Source of the DNA: Parerythrobacter_A sp963799315
GTDB lineage: Bacteria > Pseudomonadota > Alphaproteobacteria > Sphingomonadales > Sphingomonadaceae
Assembly: GCA_963799315.1 (NCBI GenBank)
Contig: CAWCWP010000002.1
Location: 62,001-126,000, forward strand
DNA length: 64,000 nucleotides
Direction of reading: 5' to 3'
A program made the position numbers and the translations under genes. Below, in pieces: positions 20,951 to 31,053 of the stretch; the stretch's first letter is position 1, and each line of letters opens with the position of its first letter. Under the pieces are notes generated by a model. It did not search any database. It was not told the DNA's origin and was given only the letters and a program-made list of their open reading frames with translations.

Positions 20951-21601
20951 ATGCCCAAGCTTACCCGTAAACTCACCCTCACCCTTTCCGCCGCCGCGCT
21001 CGCCCTGACCGCAGGCGGTGTTGCCGTTGCCCAGCAGGGCGACCGCGTGAAGCCCGATGCCGATGGCGACGGCGTTATCACCGCTGTCGAGCATCAGGCC
21101 CATATCGCCGCCCGCTTCGCCCGGATGGATGCCGACGGCGATGGCAGCGTGACCGTGGCCGATCGCGGTGTGCGCAAGGCCGAACGCTTTGCCTCCACCG
21201 ATGCGAATGGCGATGGCGAAGTCTCGCTGGCCGAAATGACCGCAGCGCGCGAAGCCCGTGACGCCCAACGTGCAGAGCGCCGTGGCGACCGCATGGAACG
21301 CCGCTTCGCCCGGCTCGATACCGATGGTTCGGGCGGCGTCAGCCAGGCCGAAATGGATGCGGCGCGCGAAGCCATGAAGGAACGGCGCGGCAAGCGTGGT
21401 GGCGGCAAACGTCGCGGCGGCGGCGGCATGAAAATGCTCGAACGTGCCGATGCCAATGGCGACCAGGCCGTCAGCCTGGCCGAATTCACTGCCGCCGCCG
21501 ACCAGCGGTTTGCCCGCATGGACGCCAATGGCGACGGGCAAGTGACGCGCGAGGAACGGCGGGCAGGCCGCGAGAACCGCAGGGGCCGTCGCGGCAGCTA
21601 A
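20951..21601 (+). CDS. Exported EF-hand protein with six calcium-binding loops
   Basis: 216 residues. A signal peptide ends AGGVAVAQQ. Six DxDGDG-type loops start near residues 36, 60, 84, 123, 167 and 191. Five keep all main oxygen ligands; the fifth (DANGDQAVS) has Gln where Gly/Asp-Gly is usual and may bind weakly. A Lys/Arg/Gly-rich insert (residues 145-160) separates loops 4 and 5, and the tail is basic. GGAG lies 7 bases before the ATG at 20951, so the longer frame from 20873 is not the start. The next gene, a response regulator, begins on the base after its stop, which ties a periplasmic calcium binder to a two-component system. Confidence 0.88.
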   Translation: MPKLTRKLTLTLSAAALALTAGGVAVAQQGDRVKPDADGDGVITAVEHQAHIAARFARMDADGDGSVTVADRGVRKAERFASTDANGDGEVSLAEMTAAREARDAQRAERRGDRMERRFARLDTDGSGGVSQAEMDAAREAMKERRGKRGGGKRRGGGGMKMLERADANGDQAVSLAEFTAAADQRFARMDANGDGQVTREERRAGRENRRGRRGS

Positions 21602-22330
21602 GTGAGCGACGCCACCACCCTGCTGCTGGTCGACGACGAAGCGACCCTGCGCGAACCCCTGGCGGACTATCTGGTCCGGCAGGGGTTCGTCGTGCACCAG
21701 GCGGAGAGCGCGGCGCGGCACGCACCGCGCATACAACACGACACGTTTGATCTCGTTCTCCTCGACATCATGATGCCGGGCGAGGACGGGCTGTCGCTGT
21801 GCCGCCATCTGGTCGAATCGCAGGGCCTGCCGGTCATCCTGCTGACCGCGCGGGGCGAAGCGACCGACCGCATCGTGGGGCTGGAAATCGGCGCGGACGA
21901 TTATGTGACCAAGCCGTTCGAGCCGCGCGAATTGGTGGCGCGCATCCGCTCCGTACTGCGACGTGCCAATGGGAATGGGGCCGGACGGGATTCGGCACCC
22001 GTGGCGGACGAAGCGTCCTACATTTTCGAAGGCTGGCGGCTCGACCCGCTGAAACGCCGCCTGACCGATCCCGACGATGCGCTGGTGCCGATCTCGACCG
22101 CGGAGTTCCGGCTGCTGCGCGCCTTCCTCGACCATCCGGGCCAGGTGCTGGACCGCGACCGCCTGCTCGACATGGTGCAGGGCCGCGAGGCGCAGCTGTT
22201 CGACCGCGCGGTCGATAACCAGATCAGCCGCCTCCGCCGCAAGATCGAGGCGGACAGCCGCGACCCGCAACTCATCCTGACCATTCGCGGCGGCGGCTAC
22301 CGCTTCGCCGCGCAGGTGACGCGCGCATGA
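21602..22330 (+). CDS. OmpR/PhoB-family response regulator
   Basis: 242 residues from a GTG start that abuts the EF-hand stop codon. The receiver domain has the acidic pair in LLLVDDE, phosphoacceptor Asp55 in LVLLDIMMPGEDG, Thr82 in LTARGE and Lys104 in YVTKPFEPREL. The C-terminal winged helix shows LLRAFLDHPGQVLDRDRLL and the wing motif NQISRLRRKIE ... LILTIRGGGYRF. Its stop overlaps the kinase start (ATGA). The targets are unknown; by position it should act with the kinase and respond to a periplasmic signal. Confidence 0.95.
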   Translation: MSDATTLLLVDDEATLREPLADYLVRQGFVVHQAESAARHAPRIQHDTFDLVLLDIMMPGEDGLSLCRHLVESQGLPVILLTARGEATDRIVGLEIGADDYVTKPFEPRELVARIRSVLRRANGNGAGRDSAPVADEASYIFEGWRLDPLKRRLTDPDDALVPISTAEFRLLRAFLDHPGQVLDRDRLLDMVQGREAQLFDRAVDNQISRLRRKIEADSRDPQLILTIRGGGYRFAAQVTRA

Positions 22331-23800
22331 AACTGTGGCCCGCCAGCCTGCGCGGGCAAGTGATGGCGACCGCCGCGCTCGCCCTGCTGGTGGCGCAGGG
22401 CGTATCGGCGGCGCTGCTGTTGCGCGCGGCGGAGGATCGGCGCGAGGCGGTGATGCTGAACACTGCCGCGTTTCACCTGCTGACCGGAGACGCGATGGCC
22501 GGGGGGCGCGAAGGACGCCGTGCCCTGCGACGAACGTTCCGCGAAGATCGCGGCGAGCGCAGGAGCGCGCGCGGAACAGACGGACCGCTGGCCGAACGCG
22601 GACGCGACCGCTTGCCGCCGCGCCTGCGCTATCGCGTGACGGCAGCGCCACCGATTGCCGTGGCGGAAAGCGGCGCAACGCAGTTCGACCGCCGCATCGC
22701 CAGCCTGCTGGAAGAACGCGGACTGGCCGTCGCGCAAATCACCACCACCCTGCGCGATACGACCGCCGATCCGCTGCTGAGCGAGGCGATGGACCGGCGG
22801 CCACGGCTTGCCCGTCGCATCGGGGACCGCCGCGTGCTGGTCGCCGCGATCCAGCGCAGCGACGGCAGCGCATGGCAGACCGCACGCGTGCTGGAACCGC
22901 GCGGCGAACAACGCGCGGTGGCGATGCTGCTCGCGCAGACGGCGCTGATCTTCGTGCTGCTGCTGGGCCTGTTGTGGCTGGTCATGCAGCGCATCACGCG
23001 CCCGCTGGCGGCGCTGACCGCCGCGCGTGGAGCAATTCGATGCCGCGCACCCCGACGCCACACCGCTGGCGGCTGAAGGGCCGCAGGACATCCAGCGCCT
23101 GATCGCCGCGCAGAACGCGATGGAGGCGCGCATCGGTACTTTGCTGGAGGAAAAGGACGTGATGCTGGGCGCCATCGGCCATGATCTCAAGACCCCGCTC
23201 GCCGCCCTGCGGGTGCGGATCGAAACGGTCGAGAATGCCGACGAGCGCACGAAAATGGCGGCGGGTATCGAGGATATCACCCGCTCGCTCGACGATATCC
23301 TGTCGCTGGCGCGGATAGGACGTGATGCCGCCCCGCCCGAACGCACCAATATCACTGCGCTGGTCGCTTCGGTGGTGGAGGAATACGAGGATCGCGGGAT
23401 GGCGGTGGCGTTCGACGGAACGAACCGCGTGGTCGCGCCGGTCCATGTCACCTGGCTGCGGCGCGCCTTGCGCAACCTGATATCGAACGCGGTGCGCTAT
23501 GCCGGGTCGGCGCAGGTCGCGATGCGCGAGGATAGCGGGCAGCTGGTCCTGCGCGTGGACGATGACGGCCCCGGCATTCCGGCGGACCGCATTGCCGACA
23601 TGCTCGAACCCTTCACGCGCGGCGAGGCATCGCGCAACCGCGCCACCGGTGGCGCAGGTCTAGGCCTGACGCTGGCCCGCGCCATCGCGCAGCAGCATGG
23701 CGGAACGCTGGTGCTGGCGAACCGCGAAGAGGATGGCCGCACCGTCGGCCTGCGTGCCGAATTGCGGTTGCCGCTGGATAAGACGCCGTCCCCGCGATAA
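22327..23800 (+). CDS. Membrane sensor histidine kinase, one frameshift
   Basis: The N-terminal helix (VMATAALALLVAQGVSAALLL), a periplasmic domain of about 160 residues rich in Arg, and a second helix (LLAQTALIFVLLLGLLWLVM) are followed by HAMP. The dimerisation helix carries the phosphorylated His in IGHDLKTPLAALRVRIE. The catalytic domain has the N box NLISNAVRYA and glycine boxes DDDGPGIPADR and GGAGLGLTLARAIAQQHGG. The frame changes near 23028 inside HAMP, where one base appears to be missing. It is translationally coupled to the response regulator. Confidence 0.93.
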
Positions 23801-23810
23801 TCGCCACGCC

Positions 23811-25402
23811 ATGAAAGCGTTTGCGCAATGGCTGCTGGGCAAGGGTGCGCTCTATCTGATCATCGTCGCGGCGATTGCGTTTGCGCTTTACGTCCTGCCG
23901 ACATTCCGGGGCGAAGCCGATGGCTGGCTGGCCGCACCCGAAGAACGCGCCGCCGAGCTGGATGTGCTGGCGAAGGACGGCCAATCCCGACTGGAAGACG
24001 CGAAAGACGCCGCACGAACACTGCCCGATGCGGCGCTGCGCGAGCGGCTAGCGACGCACGAGGGCGCAGCTCAGCCAATGCCGAAGTGCGGCGCGACGAT
24101 GCCAAGGGGCCGCTCGCCGTGCTGCGCCCGCGTGAAAGGGCGCGGGCCGAACTCGACATCGCCGTCGCCACGCGCGAGATTGCATTGATCGAAACGGCGC
24201 TGTCGCTGGACGACCGGGCGGCAGTGCTCGGTTCCGGCGGGGCCGGCCGTATCGAGGTGCCCACCCGCGCCGCCATCGATGCGCGCAAGCGGCGCTGTCG
24301 CAATGCCACCCGCGCGGTGAACGATCGCGATATCGTGCGGCAAACCGTCGATGTGGTCCGCCAGCGCGACGCGCAATTGCGCAACCGTGCCGAAAAGCTG
24401 TGCGACAGCGCACGCGAGGCGGTCAACGCGCGCTATGCCGGAATTGCCAAGGCACGCGCGATAAAGGCCGGACGCGCAAGCTTTGCGCAGGCCGAAGAAG
24501 CGGCGCAGCTGCCGGTCGACCTGTTTGCAACCATCGACACCGATGCGGTGCGCGAAGTGCTGCGCCTTGCTCTCCTCGCCTTCCTCGCGATTGTCCTCGT
24601 GCCCTATGCGATCCGGCTGGTGTTCTTCTTCGTGCTGGCCCCCTTCGCAGCACGGCGCGAGCCGGTGCGGCTGGCCGACGGTGCAGCGGGCGGGCCAATC
24701 GTTGCGGAAGCCACCAGCGCGCCCTCGAACAGCGTGGCGCTTGGCGCAGGCGAAGAATTGCTCGTGCGGCAGGACTTCCTGCAATCGCGCGCCGACACCA
24801 GCCGCGCGCGCACCCGCTGGCTGCTCGACTGGAGCCACCCGGTCGCCAGCCTCGCCAGCGGAATGCGGTTCCTGACCCAGCTATCGGGAGACGGGAAAGC
24901 GTTTACGATCTCGCCCGCGCGCGATGCAGTGGCAGAGGTGCGGACCGTCACGATCCCCGCCGACAGCGCCTGCGTCCTGCGACCGCGCGCCATCGCCGCG
25001 CTGGTCCAGCCGGGCGACCAACCGGTGCGGATTACGAGCCACTGGCGGCTGTTCTCGCTCCACGCCTGGCTGACCGGCCAGTTGCGCTACCTGGTTTTCC
25101 ACGGCCCGGTTCGCGTGGTGCTGACGGGCGGACGCGGGGTGCGGGTCGAACCGGCGGAAGAAGGACGCATTTTCGAACCCGGCCAGCTTGCCGGATTCAC
25201 TACCGACCTTGCCTATTCCGCCGCCCGCACCGAGACCTTCTGGCCCTATTTCCTCGGCCGCGAATCGCTGATGAAGGAGCGCGTCGCGGGCGCGGACGGC
25301 ACGCTGATCGTGGAGGAAGCGCCGCTCGCAGGGCGTAGTGGCGGGGTACGCGGCGGGCTGGAAGGGATGGTGGATGCCAGCCTGAAAGCGGTCGGTCTCT
25401 AG
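23811..25402 (+). CDS. Membrane protein of unknown function, one frameshift
   Basis: About 530 residues. A hydrophobic helix at residues 10-30 (LYLIIVAAIAFALYVLP) leads into a long alpha-helical, Glu/Arg/Ala-rich region up to about residue 230. A second membrane segment follows (VLRLALLAFLAIVLVPYAIRLVFFFVL). The C-terminal 250 residues are beta-rich with repeated short strands (MRFLTQLSGDG, HGPVRVVLTGGRGVRVEP) that faintly recall AIM24-like proteins; I would not name it on that basis. The frame changes near 24060. It begins 10 bases after the kinase and so may belong to the EF-hand/two-component operon. Its stop overlaps that of the convergent HerA-like gene. Confidence 0.6.
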
Positions 25403-26991
25403 CGCATCAGGCCGCCGATCAGATTGCGCACGAAGCGTCCCGCCACCGGTCCGCCAGATCGGTTCGCAAGCGAGCCGACTGCCGACGTGGCGCCCGACCG
25501 CACGGGTCGGCGCGCGACTTCTTGCCCAGCGCGGTGGCCACCGCCGCATCGTCGCCAGCGAACCGGCGGCGGCACGTGCGCCCGCTCTTGCCCGCCTTCT
25601 GCCCATAGCGAAGCGCGACTTGCGCGGGCGCTTTGCCACTTCGGTCTCGCCCTTCTCGGCGACTTCCTCGGCGGTCGCGGCGGCATCCTCGGCCTTGGCC
25701 AGCAGCACTTCCTCGGCGCTTTCGCGGTCCACCGCCTCGTCATACTTGCCGTCGAACGGGCTGACCGAACGGATGATGGCGCGCTCCTTCTTCGCTGACC
25801 GGCCCAAGGCGGCTGCGCGGCGGCTTGATGAGCGTGCGCTGCACCACGGTCGGCGCGCCGTCCTCGTCCAGCGTGGAGACCAGCGCCTCGCCCACTTTCA
25901 GCTCGGTAATCGCTTCGGCCACGTCGAGATCGGGGTTGCTGCGGAACGTATCGGCAGCGCCCTTGATGGCGCGGCGGTCTTTCGGCGTGAAGGCGCGCAG
26001 CGCGTGCTGCACCTTGTTGCCCAGCTGGCCCGCGACATCGTCCGGAATATCCGCCGGGTTCTGCGTCACGAAGAACACGCCGACGCCCTTCGACCGGATC
26101 AGCCGCACGACCTGCTCGACCTTCTCCGCCAGCGCCTTGGGCGCATCGTCGAACAGGAGGTGCGCCTCGTCGAAGAAGAACACCAGTTTCGGTTTTTCCG
26201 GGTCGCCCACTTCGGGCAATGTCTCGAACAGTTCGGCCAGCAGCCACAGCAGGAAAGTGGCGTAAAGTTTCGGGCTGCGCATCAGCCGGTCGGCGGCCAG
26301 CACGTTGACCATGCCGCGCCCCTGCTCGTCGATGGCAAGAAAATCGTCGATCTCCAGCGCCGGTTCGCCGAAGAACCGGTCCGCGCCCTGCGCTTCGAAA
26401 CTCAGCAGCTGGCGCTGGATCGCGCCGACGCTGGCTTTCGACACATTGCCATATTGTCCGGACAACTCTTTCGCATTCGCGCTGGCCCATTGCAAAATCG
26501 CCTGCAAATCACCGAAATCGAGCAGCAGCAGACCGTTTTCGTCGGCGTGGCGGAAGACGATTTGCAAAACGCCTTCCTGCGTGTCGTTCAGGTCCAGCAG
26601 ACGCGCCAGCAGAAGCGGTCCCATCTCGGAGATCGTGGTGCGGATGGGATGCCCGTCTTCGCCGTACAAGTCCCAGAAGACGGTCGGGTTGTCGCTATAG
26701 GCATAGTCCTCCATGCCCAGCTCTGCGGCCCGTCCTTCCAGCTTTTCCGCGTGTTTGAAGGTGGGCGAGCCCGGCATGGCGATGCCCGACAGGTCGCCTT
26801 TCACATCGGACACGAACACCGGCACGCCCCTTGCGGAAAAGCTTTCCGCCATGCCCTGCAACGTCACCGTCTTGCCCGGTGCCGGTCGCACCCGCGATCA
26901 GCCCGTGGCGATTGGCCCGCGCCAGGTCGAGGTGATGGCGTTCGCCATTGGCGGCTAGCCCCAGGAAGATGCCGGTGTTCTCGTCGCTCAT
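25399..26991 (-). CDS. HerA-like ATPase (DUF853/YjgR type), several frameshifts
   Basis: A hexameric-type P-loop ATPase of the HerA/FtsK superfamily. The N-terminus IFLGLAANGERHHLDL leads to Walker A (GATGTGKT). The next parts match the family closely: PVFVSDVKGDLSG, TVFWDLYGE, the Walker B segment LVFFFDEAHLLFDDAP, GVGVFFVTQNPADIPDDV and HALRAFTPKDRRAI. The C-terminal 130 residues are charged and then Arg/Gly-rich. GAGGGGA lies 7 bases before the ATG at 26991. Walker A itself is split by an extra base in the run CCC at 26875-26877 (plus strand); further shifts occur near 25815 and 25515. The cellular role of YjgR-type proteins is not settled. It is divergent from pabB. Confidence 0.88.
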
Positions 26992-27053
26992 ATTCAATTC
27001 CCCTCGATCACCGGCGTATCGCACCAGTGGTTCCAATTTCTTCGGGGGCGGGT

Positions 27054-28904
27054 ATGGCAAAGCCTATGGGAGAGCGCCAACCCTTTGTCCTGCTCGACGA
27101 TGCGCGTCCCGGTTGCGCGGGCAAGACGCATCCCGCCGACGCGCAGCTGTTCACCGACCCGGCGCAGGTCTTCGTGGCGCGCCGCCCGGAAGATGTCGCC
27201 GCCGTGCTGGACGCCGCCGATGCCGCGCGGCGCGAAACGGGCGGCACGCTGGCTGGCTATATTGCCTACGAAGCCGGGCTGGCGCTGGAGGAAAAGCTGG
27301 CGCACCGCGCCACGGCCCGCACCGGCGCGGCGGGACCGCTGGTCTGGCTCGGATTGTTTCACGCGAAACACAACATTGCCGCCGCCGACGTGCCGCAATG
27401 GCTGAGCGATAATGCCGACCCCGACGAGGCCACGCATACCGGCATCGGCCCGCTCGAACCGCAACTGTCGCAGGCGGCCTATACCGACGCCTTCGCCGCA
27501 ATGCAGGAGGCGATTGCGGCGGGCGATATATACCAGGCCAACCTGACCTTTCCGCTGGCCGGATCGTATCGCGGCGATCCGGTGGCGCTTTATGCCGCGC
27601 TGCGGAGCGGAAGCGAGGCGGGCTATGGCGGGCTGATCTTCGACGGCTCGCACTGGCTGCTGAGCTTCAGTCCCGAACTGTTCGTTTCACTGAAGGACGG
27701 CAAGGCGAAAGCCAAGCCGATGAAAGGCACCCGCCCGCGCGGCGCGACGCCCGAACAGGACCGCGCGCTGGCCGCCGACCTTGCCGCATCGAAGAAGGAT
27801 CGCGCCGAAAACCTGATGATCGTGGACCTGCTGCGCAACGACGTATCGCGGGTGGCCGAGGCCGGAACCGTCGATGTCGATGCGCCGTTTTCGGTCGAGA
27901 CATACCCTACCGTCCACCAGATGGTTTCCACCGTGCGCGCCACCTTGCAGGCGGACAAGGGGCCGGTCGATCTGGTCCGCGCGATGTTCCCGTGCGGCTC
28001 CATCACCGGCGCGCCCAAGCTGCGCGCGATGGAGCTGATCGATGCCATCGAACGCGACGCGCGCGGCCCCTATTGCGGGGCGATCGGGCGAATCGATGCC
28101 AATGGCGATGCCGCCTTCAACGTCGCCATCCGCACGCTGCGCCTGACGCCGGTTGAAAACGGGCGCGGCACGGCAGTGCTGGGTGTCGGCTCGGCCATCG
28201 TGGCAGATAGCGATGCGGGCGGCGAATGGCGGGAATCGCTGCTGAAAAGCGGGTTCGCACGGCGAAGTACGCCCGACCTTCGTGCTGCGCAATTCGACCT
28301 GATCGAGACCATGCGGTTCGCGCCTGATAGCGGTATCGCCCTGTTGGAAGCGCATTTGACGCGGTTGAAAGCCAGCGCCGCCGCGCTCGGCTTCGCATTC
28401 GACCGCCATGCGGTGCGCAACCAGATCCACGCGCTGTGCTTCGAACTGGAGAACGCCGCAAAGCTGCGCCTGCTGGTCGCGCGCAGCGGCGCAACCTCCC
28501 TGACCGTCAGCGAATTGCCGCCCGTTTCGCCCGATCCGGTCGCCTGTATCGCCCTGCCGCTGCCGGTCGACCAGGGCGACTGGCGATTGCGCCACAAGAC
28601 CACCGACCGCGCCTTTTACGAGGCAGCGCGCGAGGCGGCGGAGGATGCGGGCGCGCGCGAAGCGATCTTCGTCGCGCCCGATGGCAGCGTGACCGAGGGC
28701 AGCTGGACCAATATATTCGTCGAACGCGACGGCATCTTGCTGACCCCGCCCGCCACGCTCGGCCTGCTGCCCGGTGTCCAGCGCGCCACCTTGCTGGAAA
28801 GCGGCAAGGCGCGCGAGGCGTTGTTGACGCTCGACGATCTCGCCGACGGGTTCACGCTCGGCAATGCCGTGCGCGGCCTGATGAAAGCCGGATTTCTGCC
28901 ATGA
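27054..28904 (+). CDS. pabB: Fused aminodeoxychorismate synthase component I and aminodeoxychorismate lyase
   Basis: 616 residues, both steps from chorismate to p-aminobenzoate for folate. Residues 1 to about 400 are the chorismate-binding PabB part: AAGDIYQANLTFPL, KAKPMKGTRPRG, ENLMIVDLLRNDVSR, VETYPTVHQMVSTV, CGSITGAPKLRAMELI and AFNVAIRTL. Residues about 420-616 are a fold-type IV PLP lyase (PabC): ETMRFAPDSGIALLEAHLTRL, the Lys in RHKTTDRAFYE, and VTEGSWTNIFVERDG. Fused PabB-PabC proteins are known in proteobacteria. The start may be 27054 or 27066. Its last bases overlap the pseudouridine synthase start (ATGA). The long frame extending upstream to 25620 is an antisense shadow. Confidence 0.93.
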   Translation: MAKPMGERQPFVLLDDARPGCAGKTHPADAQLFTDPAQVFVARRPEDVAAVLDAADAARRETGGTLAGYIAYEAGLALEEKLAHRATARTGAAGPLVWLGLFHAKHNIAAADVPQWLSDNADPDEATHTGIGPLEPQLSQAAYTDAFAAMQEAIAAGDIYQANLTFPLAGSYRGDPVALYAALRSGSEAGYGGLIFDGSHWLLSFSPELFVSLKDGKAKAKPMKGTRPRGATPEQDRALAADLAASKKDRAENLMIVDLLRNDVSRVAEAGTVDVDAPFSVETYPTVHQMVSTVRATLQADKGPVDLVRAMFPCGSITGAPKLRAMELIDAIERDARGPYCGAIGRIDANGDAAFNVAIRTLRLTPVENGRGTAVLGVGSAIVADSDAGGEWRESLLKSGFARRSTPDLRAAQFDLIETMRFAPDSGIALLEAHLTRLKASAAALGFAFDRHAVRNQIHALCFELENAAKLRLLVARSGATSLTVSELPPVSPDPVACIALPLPVDQGDWRLRHKTTDRAFYEAAREAAEDAGAREAIFVAPDGSVTEGSWTNIFVERDGILLTPPATLGLLPGVQRATLLESGKAREALLTLDDLADGFTLGNAVRGLMKAGFLP

Positions 28905-29575
28905 TACCGATCCTGTACGAAGACGGCGAAGCGCTGGTGATCGACAAGCCGGCGGGCCTTTCCGTCGACCGGCCCCGGCGCGGCGGACCGTCGCTGGAAG
29001 ACCATGTCGACGAGCTCAAACTGAACTTCAAACGCGCGCCGCTGGCGGTGCACCGGCTCGATACCGACACCAGCGGCTGCCTGTTGCTGGCGCGCAATCC
29101 CAAAGCGCACAAACGCTTCACACAGGCGTTTCAGGACCGGCTGGTGGGAAAGGTCTATCTCGGCGTGCTGGATGGAGAAGCACCGGGTACCGAAGGCACC
29201 ATCGAACTGGCGCTGACCAAGGTTTCGAGCAAGGAAGAGGGCTGGCGCATGGTGCCCGATCCGGATGGCAAGCCGTCGGTCACGCACTGGCGCGTGCTGC
29301 GCGCGCATGAGGGCCGCACCCTTGTCGAGTTCCGCCCCGAAACCGGGCGCACCCACCAGATCCGCATCCACGCGCTGGAAGGGCTGGGCGCGGCGCTGGC
29401 GGGCGATCCGGTCTATGGCAGCGGCCATGCCATCGGCGCGGGGCGCACCATGCTTCATGCCAGCCAAATCCGCATCGACCGGCCCGGCAAGACACCGGTG
29501 GAAGCCACCGCCCCGATGCCGCGCGATTTCGGCTTGCTCGGCTTTACTCCGGATATGCTGAACGATGACGCGTGA
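28901..29575 (+). CDS. RluA-family RNA pseudouridine synthase
   Basis: 224 residues, a bare catalytic domain with no S4 domain. The catalytic Asp is in VHRLDTDTSGCLLLAR. ALVIDKPAGLSVDR, GKVYLGVLDG and the Arg-His loop RPETGRTHQIRIH are all present. The RNA target (16S, 23S or tRNA) cannot be told. The start overlaps the pabB stop by 4 bases and the stop overlaps arfB by 11, so the three are one transcription unit. The frame is intact. Confidence 0.93.
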   Translation: MIPILYEDGEALVIDKPAGLSVDRPRRGGPSLEDHVDELKLNFKRAPLAVHRLDTDTSGCLLLARNPKAHKRFTQAFQDRLVGKVYLGVLDGEAPGTEGTIELALTKVSSKEEGWRMVPDPDGKPSVTHWRVLRAHEGRTLVEFRPETGRTHQIRIHALEGLGAALAGDPVYGSGHAIGAGRTMLHASQIRIDRPGKTPVEATAPMPRDFGLLGFTPDMLNDDA

Positions 29576-29975
29576 GGCGATCCTGGCTCGCGCGCAGTCG
29601 CTGGCATCCGAAGCCTTTGTGGCGGCGTCGGGTCCGGGCGGGCAAAACGTCAACAAGGTGGCGACCGCCGTGCAGTTGCGCGTCAATATCTACGAACTCG
29701 GGCTGTCGCCGCCGATCTTCCACCGGCTGAAGGCGCTGGCGGGCAACCGGCTGAACGCGAAGGGCGAGATCGTGCTGATGGCGCAAAGCCACCGCACGCA
29801 GGATGCGAACCGGGCCGAGGCACGCGACCGGCTGGCGGCATTGGTGACGGACGCGCTCAATCCGCCCAAGACCCGCAAGAAGAGCCGGGTGAACCGCATC
29901 GGCAAGGTCAAGCGGCTGAAGGCCAAGAAAGCGCGTGGCGATATCAAGGCCACGCGCGGGCGGGTGCGCTTCTAG
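29565..29975 (+). CDS. arfB: Alternative ribosome-rescue factor ArfB (peptidyl-tRNA hydrolase, YaeJ/ICT1 type)
   Basis: 136 residues, a normal length. ArfB hydrolyses peptidyl-tRNA on ribosomes stalled without a stop codon. The GGQ motif is residues 25-27 in ASGPGGQNVNKV. The C-terminal tail is strongly basic (KTRKKSRVNRIGKVKRLKAK), as needed to probe the empty mRNA channel. It overlaps the preceding gene by 11 bases. Confidence 0.93.
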   Translation: MTREAILARAQSLASEAFVAASGPGGQNVNKVATAVQLRVNIYELGLSPPIFHRLKALAGNRLNAKGEIVLMAQSHRTQDANRAEARDRLAALVTDALNPPKTRKKSRVNRIGKVKRLKAKKARGDIKATRGRVRF

Positions 29976-30106
29976 CCCCTGTTTATCTTGACTCCGCCGT
30001 CCGTTTCCACCACTGCGCGGCGCTTGACCCGGTTGGTGCTGAACCCGCCGGCGTCGCATTGCAGCTTTTCGGCCGTCATGGCCCCCATAACATTCAGGAA
30101 TACGTC

Positions 30107-30274
30107 ATGGCGAAGTCAGCCACGGTCAAGATCAAGCTCGTCTCCACCGCCGATACCGGGTTCTATTACACCACCAAAAAGAACCCGCGCAACATCACGG
30201 AAAAGATGACCTTCCGCAAATACGATCCCGTCGTGCGCAAGCATGTCGAGTTCAAGGAAGCCAAGATCAAGTAA
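30107..30274 (+). CDS. rpmG: 50S ribosomal protein L33
   Basis: 55 residues: MAKSATVKIKLVSTADTGFY, YYTTKKNPRN, MTFRKYDP, ending in KEAKIK. This is a full match to the zinc-free L33 form without the CxxC pairs. AGGAA lies 6 bases before the ATG at 30107, so the frame upstream to 30059 is not used. It stands alone between arfB and lolA. Confidence 0.97.
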   Translation: MAKSATVKIKLVSTADTGFYYTTKKNPRNITEKMTFRKYDPVVRKHVEFKEAKIK

Positions 30275-30384
30275 GCCACGCTTTTGCCGTTCGTCCGGGC
30301 AGGATGTTTGGCGCATCGGCCTGAACGGTGTGGTGCGCGCGAATTCAGTGGCCGTTCAACGCTCGGGCGTCAGGAATCGATGCC

Positions 30385-31053
30385 ATGACCATTATCCAGA
30401 ACACATCGCGCAAGGCCCGGCTGGGCTTTACCGCTCTCGCCGCCGCCCTGTCGCTGGGCGCGCCGCTCGCTGTCGCAACGATGGCGACGCCCGCGATTGC
30501 CGCAGAGGGCCGTCTGGACGAGGCGGTTGCGGCCTTGCGCAGTATCACCACCATGACTGCCGATTTCACGCAGACGGACCGTCAGGGCAGCACCGTGGGC
30601 GGCAAGCTGACGCTGAAACAGCCGGGCAAGATCCGGTTCCAGTATGAAAAAGGCGTGCCGCTGCTGATCGTCAGCAATGGCAGCGCCCTCACCATGATCG
30701 ATTACGAGGTCAACCAGGTCCAGCGCTGGCCGATCAAGAGCTCGCCGCTGGGCGCGCTGCTCGATCCCGACCGCGACGTGAAGCGGTATGGCAAGCTGAC
30801 ATCAGGCACCAGCGGCACGGTCATCAGTGTCGAGGTGCGCGATCCCAAGCGCCCCGAATTCGGCGTAATGACGCTGATCTTTACCCGCAATGCCAGCGCG
30901 CCGGGCGGATGGCAGCTGACCAATTGGGTCGCGCTCGATTCGCAGAACAACCGCACCACGGTGCGCCTGCGCAACCATCGCTATGGCGCAGCGGTATCGG
31001 ACAGCGCGTTCAAGTATCGCGACCCGCGCCGCACGACCCGTCGCCCGCGCTGA
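30385..31053 (+). CDS. lolA: Outer-membrane lipoprotein carrier protein LolA
   Basis: A periplasmic shuttle that carries lipoproteins from LolCDE to the outer membrane. 222 residues. A signal peptide ends MATPAIAAEG. Family features include the FTQTDRQGSTVGGKLTLKQPG strand pair, KIRFQYEKGVPLLIVSNG, and DYEVNQVQRWPI followed by PLGALL. The C-terminal tail is Arg-rich. AGGAA lies 8 bases before the ATG at 30385. Several lipoproteins in this window (phosphate binder, phosphatase, small acidic ones) would be sorted by this pathway. Confidence 0.93.
   Translation: MTIIQNTSRKARLGFTALAAALSLGAPLAVATMATPAIAAEGRLDEAVAALRSITTMTADFTQTDRQGSTVGGKLTLKQPGKIRFQYEKGVPLLIVSNGSALTMIDYEVNQVQRWPIKSSPLGALLDPDRDVKRYGKLTSGTSGTVISVEVRDPKRPEFGVMTLIFTRNASAPGGWQLTNWVALDSQNNRTTVRLRNHRYGAAVSDSAFKYRDPRRTTRRPR

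Noticed and set aside
25620..28904. A 1,094-codon plus-strand frame
   Set aside because: Only the part from 27054 is PabB-PabC. The upstream 1.4 kb is the antisense of the HerA-like gene, open because of high GC at third positions.
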